Origin: JALZKA01 sp963725035
Lineage (GTDB): Bacteria; Actinomycetota; Thermoleophilia; Solirubrobacterales; 70-9
NCBI GenBank assembly: GCA_963725035.1
Contig: CAVRWX010000011.1
Location: forward strand, 1-64,000
Length of the DNA: 64,000 nt
Reading direction: 5' to 3'
The notes beneath the pieces are model-generated. The model searched no databases and was not told where the DNA came from. It was given only the letters and a program-made list of their open reading frames with translations. A program made the translations under genes and the position numbers. Shown in pieces: positions 27,556-35,904 of this stretch. The first letter of the stretch is position 1; each line of letters starts with the position of its first letter.

Positions 27556-29706
27556 GTGTTGAGGAAGTTCGTCGGAATGCGTGGATGCGCGATGGCCCTT
27601 GCAGCCGGAGTCTTGGGGCTGGCGGCGCCGAGTGCAGCACAGGCTGAGATCACGCAGGTCTTCACGGACACGCCTACCCCGGTCGACTGCACGGTGCAGT
27701 CCGGCGCGAACGAGGGCATCCGGTACTGCACGAACCAGTCTCCCGAGCCTCGATCCACCGTCGCGACCTGGGACGGCGTCCCGATCGACGTGAACGTCGC
27801 CTTCCCGCCCGAGGACCCCTACGACCCGTACGACGCCTACGAGGAGGGCCCCTTCCCGGTGATGATGCTCTTCCACGGCTACGCCGGGTCGAAGCTCGGC
27901 CTCGGGAGCATGAAGCACTGGCTCGACCAGGGCTACGCCACCTTCTCGATCACCACCCGCGGCAACCATCAGTCGTGCGGCACCACGGCGGCGCGCACCG
28001 CGGGCGGCGCGGCATGCGACGGCGGCTACCTCCGCCTGATGGATACCCGGTATGAGGTCCGCGACGCACAGGAATTGATCGCGCTCCTCGTGGACGAGGG
28101 GCTCATCGATCCCGGCGCGATCGGCGCGACGGGCGGCTCGTACGGCGGCGGCATGTCGATGGCTCTAGCGGCGCTTCGCAACCGCGTGATGCTCCCCGAC
28201 GGGAGCCTCACGGCCTGGGAGTCGCCGAACGGCACTCCGCTCGAGATCGCCGGCGCGGCCCCCGACATCCCGTGGACCGACCTCTCGTACGCACTCGCCC
28301 CCAACGGCGGCAACCTCGACTACATCGCCGACGCTCCGTACCTCGGCCACGTCGACCGCGTCGGCGTCGAGAAGGAGGCGTACGTCAACGCCCTCTATGC
28401 GTCTGGCCAGACCAACGGCTATTACGCGCCCGAGGGGCAGGACCCCGAGGCCGACATCACCGGCTGGAAGAACGCCCTCGACACGGGCGGCCCCTACGGC
28501 GCCGAGGAGCTCGAGATCGTCGAGGAGATCAGCTCGCACCACTCCTCGTACGACATCGACGACTCCATCAGGCCGGCGCCGATGCTGATCTCGAGCGGCT
28601 TTACCGACGACCTCTTCCCGGCGAACGAGGCGACCCGCTTCTTCAACCGCACCGTCACCACGTATCCGAACGCCCACATCGGGCTGACGTTCGGCGACTT
28701 CGGCCACCCGCGCGGGCAGAACGGCGCGGAGACGAACAACTTCGTCAGCGAGCGCAAGGACGAGTGGCTCGCGCACTACGTCCTCGGCGAGGGCCCAGAG
28801 CCCGACGAGGGGATCGACGCGCTTACGCAGTCCTGTGGAGAGCCGCCTGCCGGGCCGTACCACGGCACGAACGTGAACGACCTCGCTCCGGGCGAGATCA
28901 CCCTTGAGTCCGCGCCGGCCCAGACCATCGATCCGGGTGGCGCGGCCGGCGACGTCCTCTTCAGCGATTCATTTGTCTTTGCGGCCTCGTGCGCGACAGT
29001 CGGCACGGGCGACAGCCCCGCCGGCGCGATCTACAAGCTCGCTGCGGCGCCCGCCGGCGGCTACACGCTGATGGGCTCGCCCACGGTCATCGCCGATTTC
29101 ACCGCTCCGGGCGACAACACCCAGATCGCCGCGAGGCTCATGGACATCGCGCCCGACAACAGCCAGAAGCTGATCGCCCGCGGCCTGTGGCGCCCCGAGA
29201 TCGGCGGGCCCGAGCGGCAGGTCTTCCAGCTCACGCCGAACGGCTGGGAGTTCGAGGCAGGCCACGTGGCAAAGCTCGAGCTCCTGCCGTACGACGACCC
29301 GTACGGCCGCCGGTCGCCGGGCCAACAGGCGGTCCAGGTCTCCGACCTCGAGCTGCGGCTGCCAGTTGCCGACGATCCCGGCTCAGCGGGAGGGTTCGTC
29401 GACGAGGCGCTCCCCGTCGTCCTGCCCAAGGGCACCCAGGAGGCGCCCGGCTTCGACGCGACGGCGCCCGAGACGTCCGTGAACCTGACGAAGAAGCACG
29501 GCGACGTGAAGGCGAAGTTCTTCTCGACCGAGGACGGCTCGACCTTCGAGTGCAAGCGCCAGGAGAAGTGGAAGAAGTGCGAGTCGCCGAAGGTGTACAA
29601 GAAGGCGATCAAGAAGAACCCGAAGCTGAAGGTCAGGGCCATCGACCGCGCGGGGAACGCCGACCAGACTCCCGCCAAGGTGCGCCTCGACTCGGTGCTC
29701 GACTGA
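27556..29706 (+). CDS. Secreted S15/CocE-like alpha/beta-hydrolase with a C-terminal Ig-like module
   Basis: Start is GTG 27556 or TTG 27559 downstream of GGGAGG (27547-27552). The signal peptide ends LGLAAPSAAQA. The catalytic domain has LFHGYAGSKLG (oxyanion loop) and the nucleophile elbow GATGGSYGGGMSMALA. An Asp (FTDDLFPANEATRFF) and a His (FGDFGHPRGQ) may complete the triad. A beta-sandwich follows (from EITLESAPAQTIDPGGAAGD) as in X-Pro dipeptidyl-peptidases/CocE esterases. The final ~80 residues (APETSVNLTKKHGDVKAKFF to DQTPAKVRL) match the last module of the galactose-oxidase-like protein at 2675-8195. Peptidase or esterase activity is inferred. Confidence 0.82.
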   Translation: MLRKFVGMRGCAMALAAGVLGLAAPSAAQAEITQVFTDTPTPVDCTVQSGANEGIRYCTNQSPEPRSTVATWDGVPIDVNVAFPPEDPYDPYDAYEEGPFPVMMLFHGYAGSKLGLGSMKHWLDQGYATFSITTRGNHQSCGTTAARTAGGAACDGGYLRLMDTRYEVRDAQELIALLVDEGLIDPGAIGATGGSYGGGMSMALAALRNRVMLPDGSLTAWESPNGTPLEIAGAAPDIPWTDLSYALAPNGGNLDYIADAPYLGHVDRVGVEKEAYVNALYASGQTNGYYAPEGQDPEADITGWKNALDTGGPYGAEELEIVEEISSHHSSYDIDDSIRPAPMLISSGFTDDLFPANEATRFFNRTVTTYPNAHIGLTFGDFGHPRGQNGAETNNFVSERKDEWLAHYVLGEGPEPDEGIDALTQSCGEPPAGPYHGTNVNDLAPGEITLESAPAQTIDPGGAAGDVLFSDSFVFAASCATVGTGDSPAGAIYKLAAAPAGGYTLMGSPTVIADFTAPGDNTQIAARLMDIAPDNSQKLIARGLWRPEIGGPERQVFQLTPNGWEFEAGHVAKLELLPYDDPYGRRSPGQQAVQVSDLELRLPVADDPGSAGGFVDEALPVVLPKGTQEAPGFDATAPETSVNLTKKHGDVKAKFFSTEDGSTFECKRQEKWKKCESPKVYKKAIKKNPKLKVRAIDRAGNADQTPAKVRLDSVLD

Positions 29707-29741
29707 GCAGAGCACACAGACTCGCGAGGTAAGGTGCCGCC

Positions 29742-30230
29742 ATGGGCATCTTTGGGAAGTCAAAAAAGGAAAAGGCCGCCGACCTCATGGCGACCGGGTC
29801 AAAGGGCGTCGGCACGGTTGTGTCGGTGCGCGATACGGGGACGACCATCAACGACAATCCCCGCGTCGAGATGGTCTTTCGGGTCGAGCCGCTTGACGGC
29901 AGCCCGACGATGGACCTGACCAAGAAGACCACGGTTTCGCGCGTGGAGATCCCGCGTCAGGGCGATCGCTACCCGGTCTGGTACGACCCGGCGGACGCGA
30001 GCCTCTGGGCCTACGCGACGATCGCCGACGAGAGCGGACGCGAGTCAGTGCGCCAGATGTTCGGCGACGTCGCCGACACGTTCGTCGGGATGGGCACGCC
30101 CACCGCGCCGGCCATGGCGGGGGGCGGCCAGGACGTCGCCGCCCAACTCACCCAGCTGGCCGACCTCAAGAGCCAGGGCCTCCTCACCGACGAGGAGTTC
30201 GAGGCGCAGAAGGCCAAGCTGCTCGGCTAG
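29742..30230 (+). CDS. SHOCT-domain protein
   Basis: 162 residues. The N-terminus MGIFGKSKKEKAADLMATGS is basic and without a signal. The middle is a beta-rich domain (GVGTVVSVRDTGTTINDNPR, YPVWYDPADASLWAY). The C-terminal SHOCT motif is LTQLADLKSQGLLTDEEFEA. SHOCT tails are short helical hairpins of unproven function, common in actinobacterial membrane-associated proteins. It follows the secreted hydrolase by 36 bp; a link is not evident. Confidence 0.85.
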   Translation: MGIFGKSKKEKAADLMATGSKGVGTVVSVRDTGTTINDNPRVEMVFRVEPLDGSPTMDLTKKTTVSRVEIPRQGDRYPVWYDPADASLWAYATIADESGRESVRQMFGDVADTFVGMGTPTAPAMAGGGQDVAAQLTQLADLKSQGLLTDEEFEAQKAKLLG

Positions 30231-30243
30231 CGAACCGCGCCCC

Positions 30244-30286
30244 GGTGCCAGGCACGGTGCCAGGCACCTTAGGGCGTTCTAGCCCT
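30244..30286. repeat. REP-type palindrome GGTGCCAGGCACC (tandem) plus hairpin
   Basis: GGTGCCAGGCAC is followed at once by GGTGCCAGGCACC (30244-30268), each an imperfect palindrome. AGGGCGTTCTAGCCCT at 30271-30286 follows. This lies between convergent genes, so it may also stop transcription. GGTGCCAGGCACC-type palindromes recur in unrelated bacterial genomes. Confidence 0.65.
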
Positions 30287-31106
30287 TGACGCGAATCGAA
30301 TAGACCTTGATCTCGGCCGGGACGCCCTTGGCGCGGAACATGCGCTTGCGCTTCGCCTTGACGGAGTCTTGGTCGATCTCGGACAGCACCTTGTCCGTGG
30401 CCAGGATCTCGCCGCCCGTTGCGGCCTCCGCCACTCGCGCGGCGATGTTCACGTCGACGCCGAAGTAGTCATCGCCCACCCGCTCGGGGCGGCCGACGTG
30501 CATGCCCGCGCGGAGCATCGGGCGATAGCCGGAGACCTCGATCTCCTCCAGGCGGCTCTGCGCCTCCCTGGTGGCAGCCAGCGCGTCCGTGGGGTCGGCG
30601 AAGACGGCCATCATCCCGTCGCCGAGTCGCTTGACGACCTTGCCGGTGTTCTCGGCGACCGGAGGCTCGATCGCTTGCGAGACTTTGCGGAGCAGATCGA
30701 CGGCAGCGGCGTCTCCCGCCTTCATCGACCAGTTCGAGAACTCGACGAGGTCGGTGAAGAGGATCGTCAGGTCGGCCTTGACCGGAATACGGCCGGCGGT
30801 CTGGCCCATCGCATCCCAGACCTGGAGCGCGGTCAAGCCCGCCTCGCGAAGGACGCTCGGCCGCTCTGCGGTCGCCTCTGAGAGGCGGCGCCCGATCTGC
30901 TGGCTCGACTTCGCACCCGCCGTCGAGAGCGGGTCGTCGCCGAAGTTCGAATCGCCGGGCAGGGCCTTGCGTAATGCCTTCGCGGCGGCGATCAGCCGAG
31001 GGTCGGTTGCGATCTTCGCGGACTTCGACTCGACCGCGTCGTCGCCGGTCTCTTCAGCCTCGCCGCCACCGTCGCCTTCGGCTGGTGTCTCGTCGGACTC
31101 CGTCAC
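30279..31106 (-). CDS. Class III adenylate/guanylate cyclase domain protein
   Basis: About 275 residues from GTG 31106; an in-frame GTG at 31133 is possible. An acidic, disordered N-terminus (TPAEGDGGGEAEETGDDAVE) and a helical linker precede the catalytic domain, which starts at VKADLTILFTDLVEFSNWSM. Metal-binding Asp residues are in FTDLVEF and VKRLGDGMMAVFAD. The transition-state Asn-Arg pair is in FGVDVNIAARVAEA. It should make cAMP, or possibly cGMP, in the cytoplasm as a homodimer. No transmembrane or sensory domain is visible. It is divergent from the SDR gene. Confidence 0.88.
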   Translation of the reverse strand: MTESDETPAEGDGGGEAEETGDDAVESKSAKIATDPRLIAAAKALRKALPGDSNFGDDPLSTAGAKSSQQIGRRLSEATAERPSVLREAGLTALQVWDAMGQTAGRIPVKADLTILFTDLVEFSNWSMKAGDAAAVDLLRKVSQAIEPPVAENTGKVVKRLGDGMMAVFADPTDALAATREAQSRLEEIEVSGYRPMLRAGMHVGRPERVGDDYFGVDVNIAARVAEAATGGEILATDKVLSEIDQDSVKAKRKRMFRAKGVPAEIKVYSIRVKG

Positions 31107-31147
31107 GCGCCCATCTTGGCAAGTGGGCGCCACCTAAGATCGCCTTG

Positions 31148-31898
31148 ATGGGCGAAGGAGACCTCAAAGGCAAGCGAATCGCGCTCGTGACGGGTGCGTC
31201 GAGCGGCATCGGCGCCGCGACCGTACGCGCCCTTGCCGCCGCCGGCTTCCACACCGTCTCCGCCGCGCGGCGCCTGGAGCGCTGCCGCGAGCTCGCCGAC
31301 GAGGTTGGTGGCGATGCGCTCGAGCTCGACGTCACCGACCCGGAATCCGCCCGCGCCCTGGCCGAAGCGCTGCCCCAGGTCGATGTCGTCGTCCACTCAG
31401 CGGGCGGAGCACTCGGCCTCGAGCCCGTGGCCGAGGCCGACGAGGCCAAGTGGCTCGAGATGTTCGAGACGAACGTGCTTGGGAGTCGAGCGCGTGACGA
31501 AGGCGCTCCTGCCGGCCCTCGAGCGGGGCGGGGGAGGGCACATCGTCGTGATCGGCTCGGTGGCGGGAGTCGAGGTCTATCCGGGCGGGGCGGGCTACAC
31601 CGCCGCCAAGCACGCCGTCAACGCGCTGACCCGGACCCTCCGGCTCGAGCTCCTCGGCAAGCCGATCCGGGTCACCGAGATCGCGCCCGGCCTGGTCGAG
31701 ACCGAGTTCTCACTCGTCCGCTTCGACGGCGACGAAGAGAAGGCGACGAAGGTCTACGAGGGCATCGAGCCGCTGACCGCCGAGGACGTCGCCGACACGA
31801 TCGCCTTCGCGGTAACGCGCCCGCCGCACGTGAACATCGACTACTTGGCGGTCAAACCAACCGCCCAGGCCACCGCCCGCGACGTGCACCGCGCCTGA
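31148..31898 (+). CDS. Short-chain dehydrogenase/reductase (one frameshift)
   Basis: ATG 31148. The Rossmann motif is IALVTGASSGIGAATVRALA, followed by LELDVTDPESA and VVVHSAGGALG. At 31480 one extra G breaks the frame in NVLGSRA; removing it gives VLGVERVTKALLPALERGGG, then HIVVIGSVAGVEVYPGGAGY-TAAKHAVNAL with the Ser-Tyr-Lys catalytic set, and a normal end at 31896-31898. Repaired length is about 249 residues. It is close to YdfG-like NADP-dependent 3-hydroxy acid/serine dehydrogenases. The substrate is unproven. Confidence 0.88.
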
Positions 31899-31905
31899 GG
31901 CACGA

Positions 31906-31935
31906 GTAGTGCTCTGCATGGAAAGCGATATTGCT
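31906..31935 (+). repeat. GCATGGAAAGC element, isolated copy
   Basis: GTAGTGCTCTGCATGGAAAGC resembles the second half of the two-part repeats (CTTTGCATGGAAAGCACCTA near 56850). It lies 8 bp after the SDR stop. Confidence 0.55.
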
Positions 31936-32028
31936 GCGCATTTCTCGGAGCGGGTGTAGGCTGGACGCAACGGTTATCCGGGGGGACACGCCCTGAGCAG
32001 GCGGAAAACCCCGTGGAAGGGGACGCTC

Positions 32029-32460
32029 ATGGGTAAACGATTCGCGATTGTGATCGGCGTGGTTGCGGCTGGGGTGGCCGCGCTTGGGGCACAGACGGCG
32101 GCAGCAGATTCCGTCCACCGTGGGACCACGCAGATCCACCATTCGACCACGTTGACCCTGGGGTACTACGAATCGCACTTCTTCTTTGGTTGGGTCAACT
32201 CCGGACCCGATCAGTGCGAACGCGGACGCACGGTGAAGCTCCTCTACACCCCGACGGGGAACCCCGACCCGACTGGCTCCAAGGACAGGAGCGACAACAA
32301 AGGCCTCTGGGCGGTGTCCTGGGGGGTCCCCGAGGCAGGCAACTATCAAGCCATAGCCACGCGCAAGACCTTTACCCGGGCGGTCCCGCGCGCCAAAGCA
32401 CCTGCGACTGGGCGATCGAGAACGGGCCGCCCGCGGCATTTGACCCGACGACTGCTGTAA
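32029..32460 (+). CDS. Small secreted protein, unknown function
   Basis: 143 residues from ATG 32029, with GGAAGGGGA as ribosome-binding site. A clear signal peptide (FAIVIGVVAAGVAALGAQTAAA) precedes a beta-rich body: STTLTLGYYESHFFFGWVNS, RGRTVKLLYTPTG, SDNKGLWAVSWGVPEAGNYQ. The last 30 residues (AVPRAKAPATGRSRT onward) are basic and low quality; the alternative frame reads a Cys-containing tail, so an indel near 32375 is likely. The 48-nt leader contains CCCC/GGGG hairpins. The protein resembles small Ig-fold-like exported proteins of actinobacteria. Confidence 0.65.
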   Translation: MGKRFAIVIGVVAAGVAALGAQTAAADSVHRGTTQIHHSTTLTLGYYESHFFFGWVNSGPDQCERGRTVKLLYTPTGNPDPTGSKDRSDNKGLWAVSWGVPEAGNYQAIATRKTFTRAVPRAKAPATGRSRTGRPRHLTRRLL

Positions 32461-32594
32461 CGCGTCTATCGGCCGGGACATGACTACGCTGTCCGGCGTG
32501 CGCAGAGTCGACTGTCTGCCGACGCTCGGGGGGCTCGAACGAGGTCGGCAACGCCTGATCCCGGACCAGGCTCGCTCTCCCTGATCGACGCGAA

Positions 32595-33050
32595 CTACGC
32601 AGGCGGCGGCTCGTCGCAGGCTTCGACTGAGTCATCGAGGTCGGCCAACCAGGAGAACCGGGCAACCGGTCCGAACACTTTCACTTGCATGCGTAGCGCC
32701 CAGGGATAGACGTCCTTCCCGTCGCGGCTGATGTGCCAGCCGCACGAAAACACGAGCCGCGCCGCTGGATCCGCATGGTCAAGGACAGCCTGGGCTGTGC
32801 CGGTTGAATAGCCGTGCACACCCCTCGGAACGAGCACGACAAGAACGCCCTCGCAACCGGAGACAGCCTCGGCGATCACCTTGGGGTCGTCCGTGGCACC
32901 GGGCATTACCTTGATCTGATCCTGGAAGTCACTGAGCTTGTCGACGCTCCTCTCACGACAGACACCGACCACCTCGTAGCCGCGGTCCAGCGAGTGCTGG
33001 ATCATGTACCGCCCGAGCTTTCCGGACGCGCCGACGACACAGACCCTCAT
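32595..33050 (-). CDS. NmrA/SDR-like NAD(P)-binding protein, C-terminally shortened
   Basis: ATG 33050 starts MRVCVVGASGKLGRYMIQHS, a Rossmann nucleotide-binding motif of the atypical SDR (NmrA-like) class. It continues GVCRERSVDKLSDFQDQIKV, GATDDPKVIAEAVSGCEGVL and LVFSCGWHISRDGKDVYPWA. It stops after 151 residues (VEACDEPPPA), whereas relatives of this type are noticeably longer, so the substrate-binding half seems lost through a frameshift or true truncation. I could not find the missing part in another frame with confidence. Confidence 0.7.
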   Translation of the reverse strand: MRVCVVGASGKLGRYMIQHSLDRGYEVVGVCRERSVDKLSDFQDQIKVMPGATDDPKVIAEAVSGCEGVLVVLVPRGVHGYSTGTAQAVLDHADPAARLVFSCGWHISRDGKDVYPWALRMQVKVFGPVARFSWLADLDDSVEACDEPPPA

Positions 33051-33519
33051 CTCAGCAGTATCTCGCGACCCACTGCGTGTTGCCCGGCGAGAACTCCGCT
33101 TTTCGTCCGAAGCACTACTCCACATCGCCTACTTCCCCGGCCTCGGGGAGCGTCTGCTCGCGGTCCCAATAGAGGACGGCGTCGTCACGCGTCGGCGACG
33201 GAAGGTCTTCATTGAATCTCCTCGCAGCTCCAGCCTCGCGCTCGCTTGCCGCGGCTGAGGTGCATGAGCACGAGCACCCGTCATCGAACCACGCGTCCGC
33301 CGTACTCGATGACCTCGCACCCAGCCGTCGAGGTCGCCACGCGTTGTGCGCCTGCGAATCCGCTCGCCTCCGATCCGGCTCCACGCCGAAACCTCCGCGC
33401 ACCACACACGAAGCATCCGCGCATGCCTTGCTCGTGTGTACCACGGCGTTCGCTGAGCGAACGCGGATGCACACACGGCGTTTGACCCTAGGTCCTTTCC
33501 ATGCAAAGCGGCTAAGTCG
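33051..33519. other. 470-bp intergenic region with repeat remnant
   Basis: No credible gene; overlapping open frames on both strands lack coding character. It contains the palindrome CGTTCGCTGAGCGAACG near 33450. At its right end (33492-33519) is an inverted copy of the two-part repeat: TCCTTTCCATGCAAAGCGGC followed by TAAGTCGCTAG, directly abutting the stop codon of the next minus-strand gene. Confidence 0.6.
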
Positions 33520-33759
33520 CTAGGCCTCCGGCGGCTCCAGCGCCTCGTTTGCCGCCGACCAGTTCCCGGGCGGCACGCGGAGGGCGATGTCGCCGCGGTG
33601 GAACTCGTCGAGCTCGTGGTCCGAGGTGATCACGGCATAGAGGCCGGCCTCGTCGAGGAGCTGGCAGAAGGCCTGAGCCGTTTCGAGGTCCGGGAAGTCG
33701 CGGACGACCTCCCAGTCGTCGTAGCTCGCATCGCCGATATGTAGATCGATGTGGGTCAC
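33520..33759 (-). CDS. Small DUF2007-like protein
   Basis: 79 residues: MTHIDLHIGDASYDDWEVVR, then DFPDLETAQAFCQLLDEAGL, YAVITSDHELDEFHRG and IALRVPPGNWSAANEALEPP. The pattern of an alpha helix between strands, then a V-P-x-x-x-x-A-x-x-x-L ending, resembles DUF2007 (putative signal-transducing domain), but similarity is by eye only. Its stop touches a dispersed repeat. It lies 22 bp downstream of the cyclophilin gene and is probably co-transcribed. Confidence 0.7.
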   Translation of the reverse strand: MTHIDLHIGDASYDDWEVVRDFPDLETAQAFCQLLDEAGLYAVITSDHELDEFHRGDIALRVPPGNWSAANEALEPPEA

Positions 33760-33781
33760 GGTCGGCTCTCGGTGGGGCGGT

Positions 33782-34240
33782 TCAGCCGGGGAACTCGATG
33801 CGGACGATCGTCTGGTCCTCGACCGGGCGGTCGCCCGCCCCTGTCTGGGTTCCCTCGATCGCGTCGACCGCGTCCATGCCTTCGGTGACCTGGCCGAAGA
33901 CGGTGTGCTTGCCGTCGAGCCACGGTGCGGCCTCGGTCGTGACGATGAAGAACTGCGAGCCGTTCGTGTTGGGCCCGGAGTTCGCCATCGCGAGGGCGCC
34001 GCGGACCACCTTGTTGTCGTTGAACTCGTCGTCGAACTTGTAGCCGGGATCGCCGGTTCCTGTCCCCTGGGGGCAGCCGCCCTGGATCATGAAGTCGGTG
34101 ATCACCCGGTGGAAGATGAGGCCGTCGTAGAAGCCGTCCCCGGCGAGCTTCTTGAAGTTCTCCACGGTCTTGGGAGCGTCCTCGTCGAAGAGCTCGATGG
34201 TGATCTGGCCAGCGTTGGTGTGCATGTGAGCGGTAGACAT
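33782..34240 (-). CDS. Peptidyl-prolyl cis-trans isomerase, cyclophilin type
   Basis: About 152 residues from ATG 34240 (MSTAHMHTNAGQITIELFDE); a further in-frame start lies at 34246. Cyclophilin signatures: NFKKLAGDGFYDGLIFHRVI (catalytic Arg), FMIQGGCPQGTGTGDPGYKF, GALAMANSGPNTNGSQFFIV and LDGKHTVFGQVTEGMDAVDA. Cytoplasmic, full length, single domain. It speeds proline isomerisation during protein folding. Confidence 0.95.
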   Translation of the reverse strand: MSTAHMHTNAGQITIELFDEDAPKTVENFKKLAGDGFYDGLIFHRVITDFMIQGGCPQGTGTGDPGYKFDDEFNDNKVVRGALAMANSGPNTNGSQFFIVTTEAAPWLDGKHTVFGQVTEGMDAVDAIEGTQTGAGDRPVEDQTIVRIEFPG

Positions 34241-34257
34241 GCGCATGACCCTAGCTA

Positions 34258-34304
34258 AGGGGGACAGGTCTCACGCGGCTGGCGGTCTGACCCCAAGCGT
34301 GGCG
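34258..34304. repeat. GGGGACAGGTCTCACGC / GGTCTGACCCC repeat, copy 1
   Basis: GGGGGACAGGTCTCACGCGG followed by CTGGCGGTCTGACCCCAAGC. A second copy is at 62514-62556. It lies between two minus-strand genes. The GGTC(A/T)GACCCC-type motif is recurrent in many bacterial genomes. Confidence 0.6.
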
Positions 34305-35300
34305 TCAGAGCCCTTCGCCCGTCAGCCAGCGCACCGGGTTCTCGTGGAGCATCGTGTGCTCCTGCTCGGAGGTCATACCGCCCTCGCGCAGGGCGGGCAA
34401 CACGCGGTCGTGGACGATCTTGATCGTCCAGTCCTTGATCGCGCCACCCCCCGCAAGTTGCTCGACCATCTCAGGAGGGAACCAGTCGATCGTGGCGCAG
34501 GAGTCGGCCGAGACGAAGATGCGGTCGGCGTAGCCGCGCTCGAGCAGGGCGAGGTGAGCTGCGATCCGCTGGTCGAACGGCTGGTACATCTCGATGCCGT
34601 AGCGGTCGAGGCCGGCCCACACGCCCTTTTCGATCAGGCTCTCGATGTAATCGGGGTCGGGTGAGTCTCCACAGTGGGCGATCTGCACCTTGTCGAGGTC
34701 GACTCCCTCTTCGGCGAAGATCTCGATCTGCCGCGGGGCCGTGTCGGAGGCGGGCCGGGAGTGGGCCATGATCGGCACGCCGGTGCGAAGGCTTGCGCGG
34801 GCCACCGCGCGGTGGACCTTCTCGACGTTCTCGGTGACGCCAGGCTCGTCGGCGGCGCACTTGAGGAACGCCGCCTTGATGTCCGTTCCCTGGATGCCCT
34901 CCTCGATGTCGTGGACGAAGAGGTTTGCGATCTGGTCGGCATCGCGCGAGACCAGCGGCATCGGCAGGTGCTCGTAGGTGTAGATGCCGGTGCAGGGGAC
35001 GATCTGAATGCCGGTCTTCTCCGAGACGCGCTTCATCAGGTTGACGTCGCGGCCCAGGTACATGCAGGACGGCTCGACGACCGTCTTCACGCCGCGTTCG
35101 ACGGCCGCGGCCATGAACTCAGCTGCAACGTCCTCGGCGCCTTCCGAGGTCACGCCGGCGAACGGGTCCCCCCGGACGGTGCCCATCTGAGGGAACTGGA
35201 TGAGGATTGCCTCGTCGCGCGACATGAGATGCTCGTGGATGAGCGTCTCGCCGAGTTCGGAGGCGTCGATCGGGCCTGTGACCGTCTGTATCTGAGGCAT
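34305..35300 (-). CDS. Phosphotriesterase-family metal-dependent hydrolase
   Basis: 331 residues. Binuclear metal ligands of the amidohydrolase fold: LIHEHLMSRDE (HxH), a Lys in AAFLKCAADEPGV suited to carbamylation, His in VPIMAHSRPA and in QIAHCGDSPD, and Asp in FVSADSCATI. These are the features of phosphotriesterase-like lactonases and related hydrolases. The true substrate may be a lactone or phosphodiester; organophosphate activity in this family is usually secondary. Start ATG 35300; the next small gene lies upstream on the same strand. Confidence 0.9.
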   Translation of the reverse strand: MPQIQTVTGPIDASELGETLIHEHLMSRDEAILIQFPQMGTVRGDPFAGVTSEGAEDVAAEFMAAAVERGVKTVVEPSCMYLGRDVNLMKRVSEKTGIQIVPCTGIYTYEHLPMPLVSRDADQIANLFVHDIEEGIQGTDIKAAFLKCAADEPGVTENVEKVHRAVARASLRTGVPIMAHSRPASDTAPRQIEIFAEEGVDLDKVQIAHCGDSPDPDYIESLIEKGVWAGLDRYGIEMYQPFDQRIAAHLALLERGYADRIFVSADSCATIDWFPPEMVEQLAGGGAIKDWTIKIVHDRVLPALREGGMTSEQEHTMLHENPVRWLTGEGL

Positions 35301-35313
35301 CAGCCGGATCCTC

Positions 35314-35400
35314 TCAAAACAGCTTGATCGAGGCGATCACCATCGAGGCGAGAAGGCAGACGACCAGGATGGCCATCGAGATGGTCCAGCTCCGCGGCAT
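35314..35400 (-). CDS. 28-residue single-span membrane peptide (possible)
   Basis: MPRSWTISMAILVVCLLASM and a few more residues ending ASIKLF, one hydrophobic helix with a basic N-terminus. There is no Shine-Dalgarno sequence; TACTAAT lies about 6 bases upstream of the ATG, so if real it could be a leaderless transcript. It is 13 bp upstream of the phosphotriesterase-like gene. Coding status rests only on hydrophobicity and position. Confidence 0.35.
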   Translation of the reverse strand: MPRSWTISMAILVVCLLASMVIASIKLF

Positions 35401-35428
35401 GACGATTAGTATGGCGGCGTAAGCCTGG

Positions 35429-35896
35429 GTGTCAGAGGAAGAAGGGGTTGCCTTGTTCAAGCGGATCGTGGTCGGAACTGACGGGTCGGAGACGGCGAAG
35501 ACGGCGGTCGCACACGCGACGGAGCTCGCCAAGGCTCACGGAGCGGCGCTCGAGATCGTGAGCGCATACGAGCCCGTGCCCTCGGATCGCCTGCGCGAGG
35601 AGAAGGGTCAGGTCCCTGGGGACGTCGCCTATGGCATCGGCCCACGAGAGGACGTCAACGCGAACCTCGATCTCTCAGCCGGCAAGGCGCTGGAGGCCGG
35701 GATCGAGGTAAACACGCATCGGCGTGAGGGCGATCCGGCCGACGCGATTCTGGACGTGGCCGAGGAGACCGGGGCGGACCTCATCGTGGTCGGCAACAAG
35801 GGGATGACGGGCGCCAAGCGCTTCCTGCTGGGGAGCGTGCCGAACAAGGTCTCCCACCACGCGCCGTGCGGCGTGTACATCGTTCGGACCACGTAG
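35429..35896 (+). CDS. Universal stress protein (UspA family)
   Basis: 155 residues from GTG 35429; TTG 35453 is an alternative. The N-terminal strand is FKRIVVGTDGSETAKTAVAH, and the C-terminal ATP-binding motif G-x2-G-x9-G-S is GNKGMTGAKRFLLGSVPNKV. It ends in the typical APCGVYIVR strand. It binds ATP and takes part in stress survival in an unspecified way. It is followed by tadA after 8 bp. Confidence 0.92.
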   Translation: MSEEEGVALFKRIVVGTDGSETAKTAVAHATELAKAHGAALEIVSAYEPVPSDRLREEKGQVPGDVAYGIGPREDVNANLDLSAGKALEAGIEVNTHRREGDPADAILDVAEETGADLIVVGNKGMTGAKRFLLGSVPNKVSHHAPCGVYIVRTT

Positions 35897-35904
35897 GCCC
35901 GACG

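Noticed and set aside
31960..32028. Leader of the small secreted protein considered as a c-di-AMP or c-di-GMP riboswitch
   Set aside because: It has hairpins and a GGGGGACACGCC block but lacks the conserved cores of those riboswitches.
33051..33519. Several overlapping frames of 60-125 codons on both strands
   Set aside because: None has a ribosome-binding site or recognisable sequence; they cross palindromes and a repeat copy.
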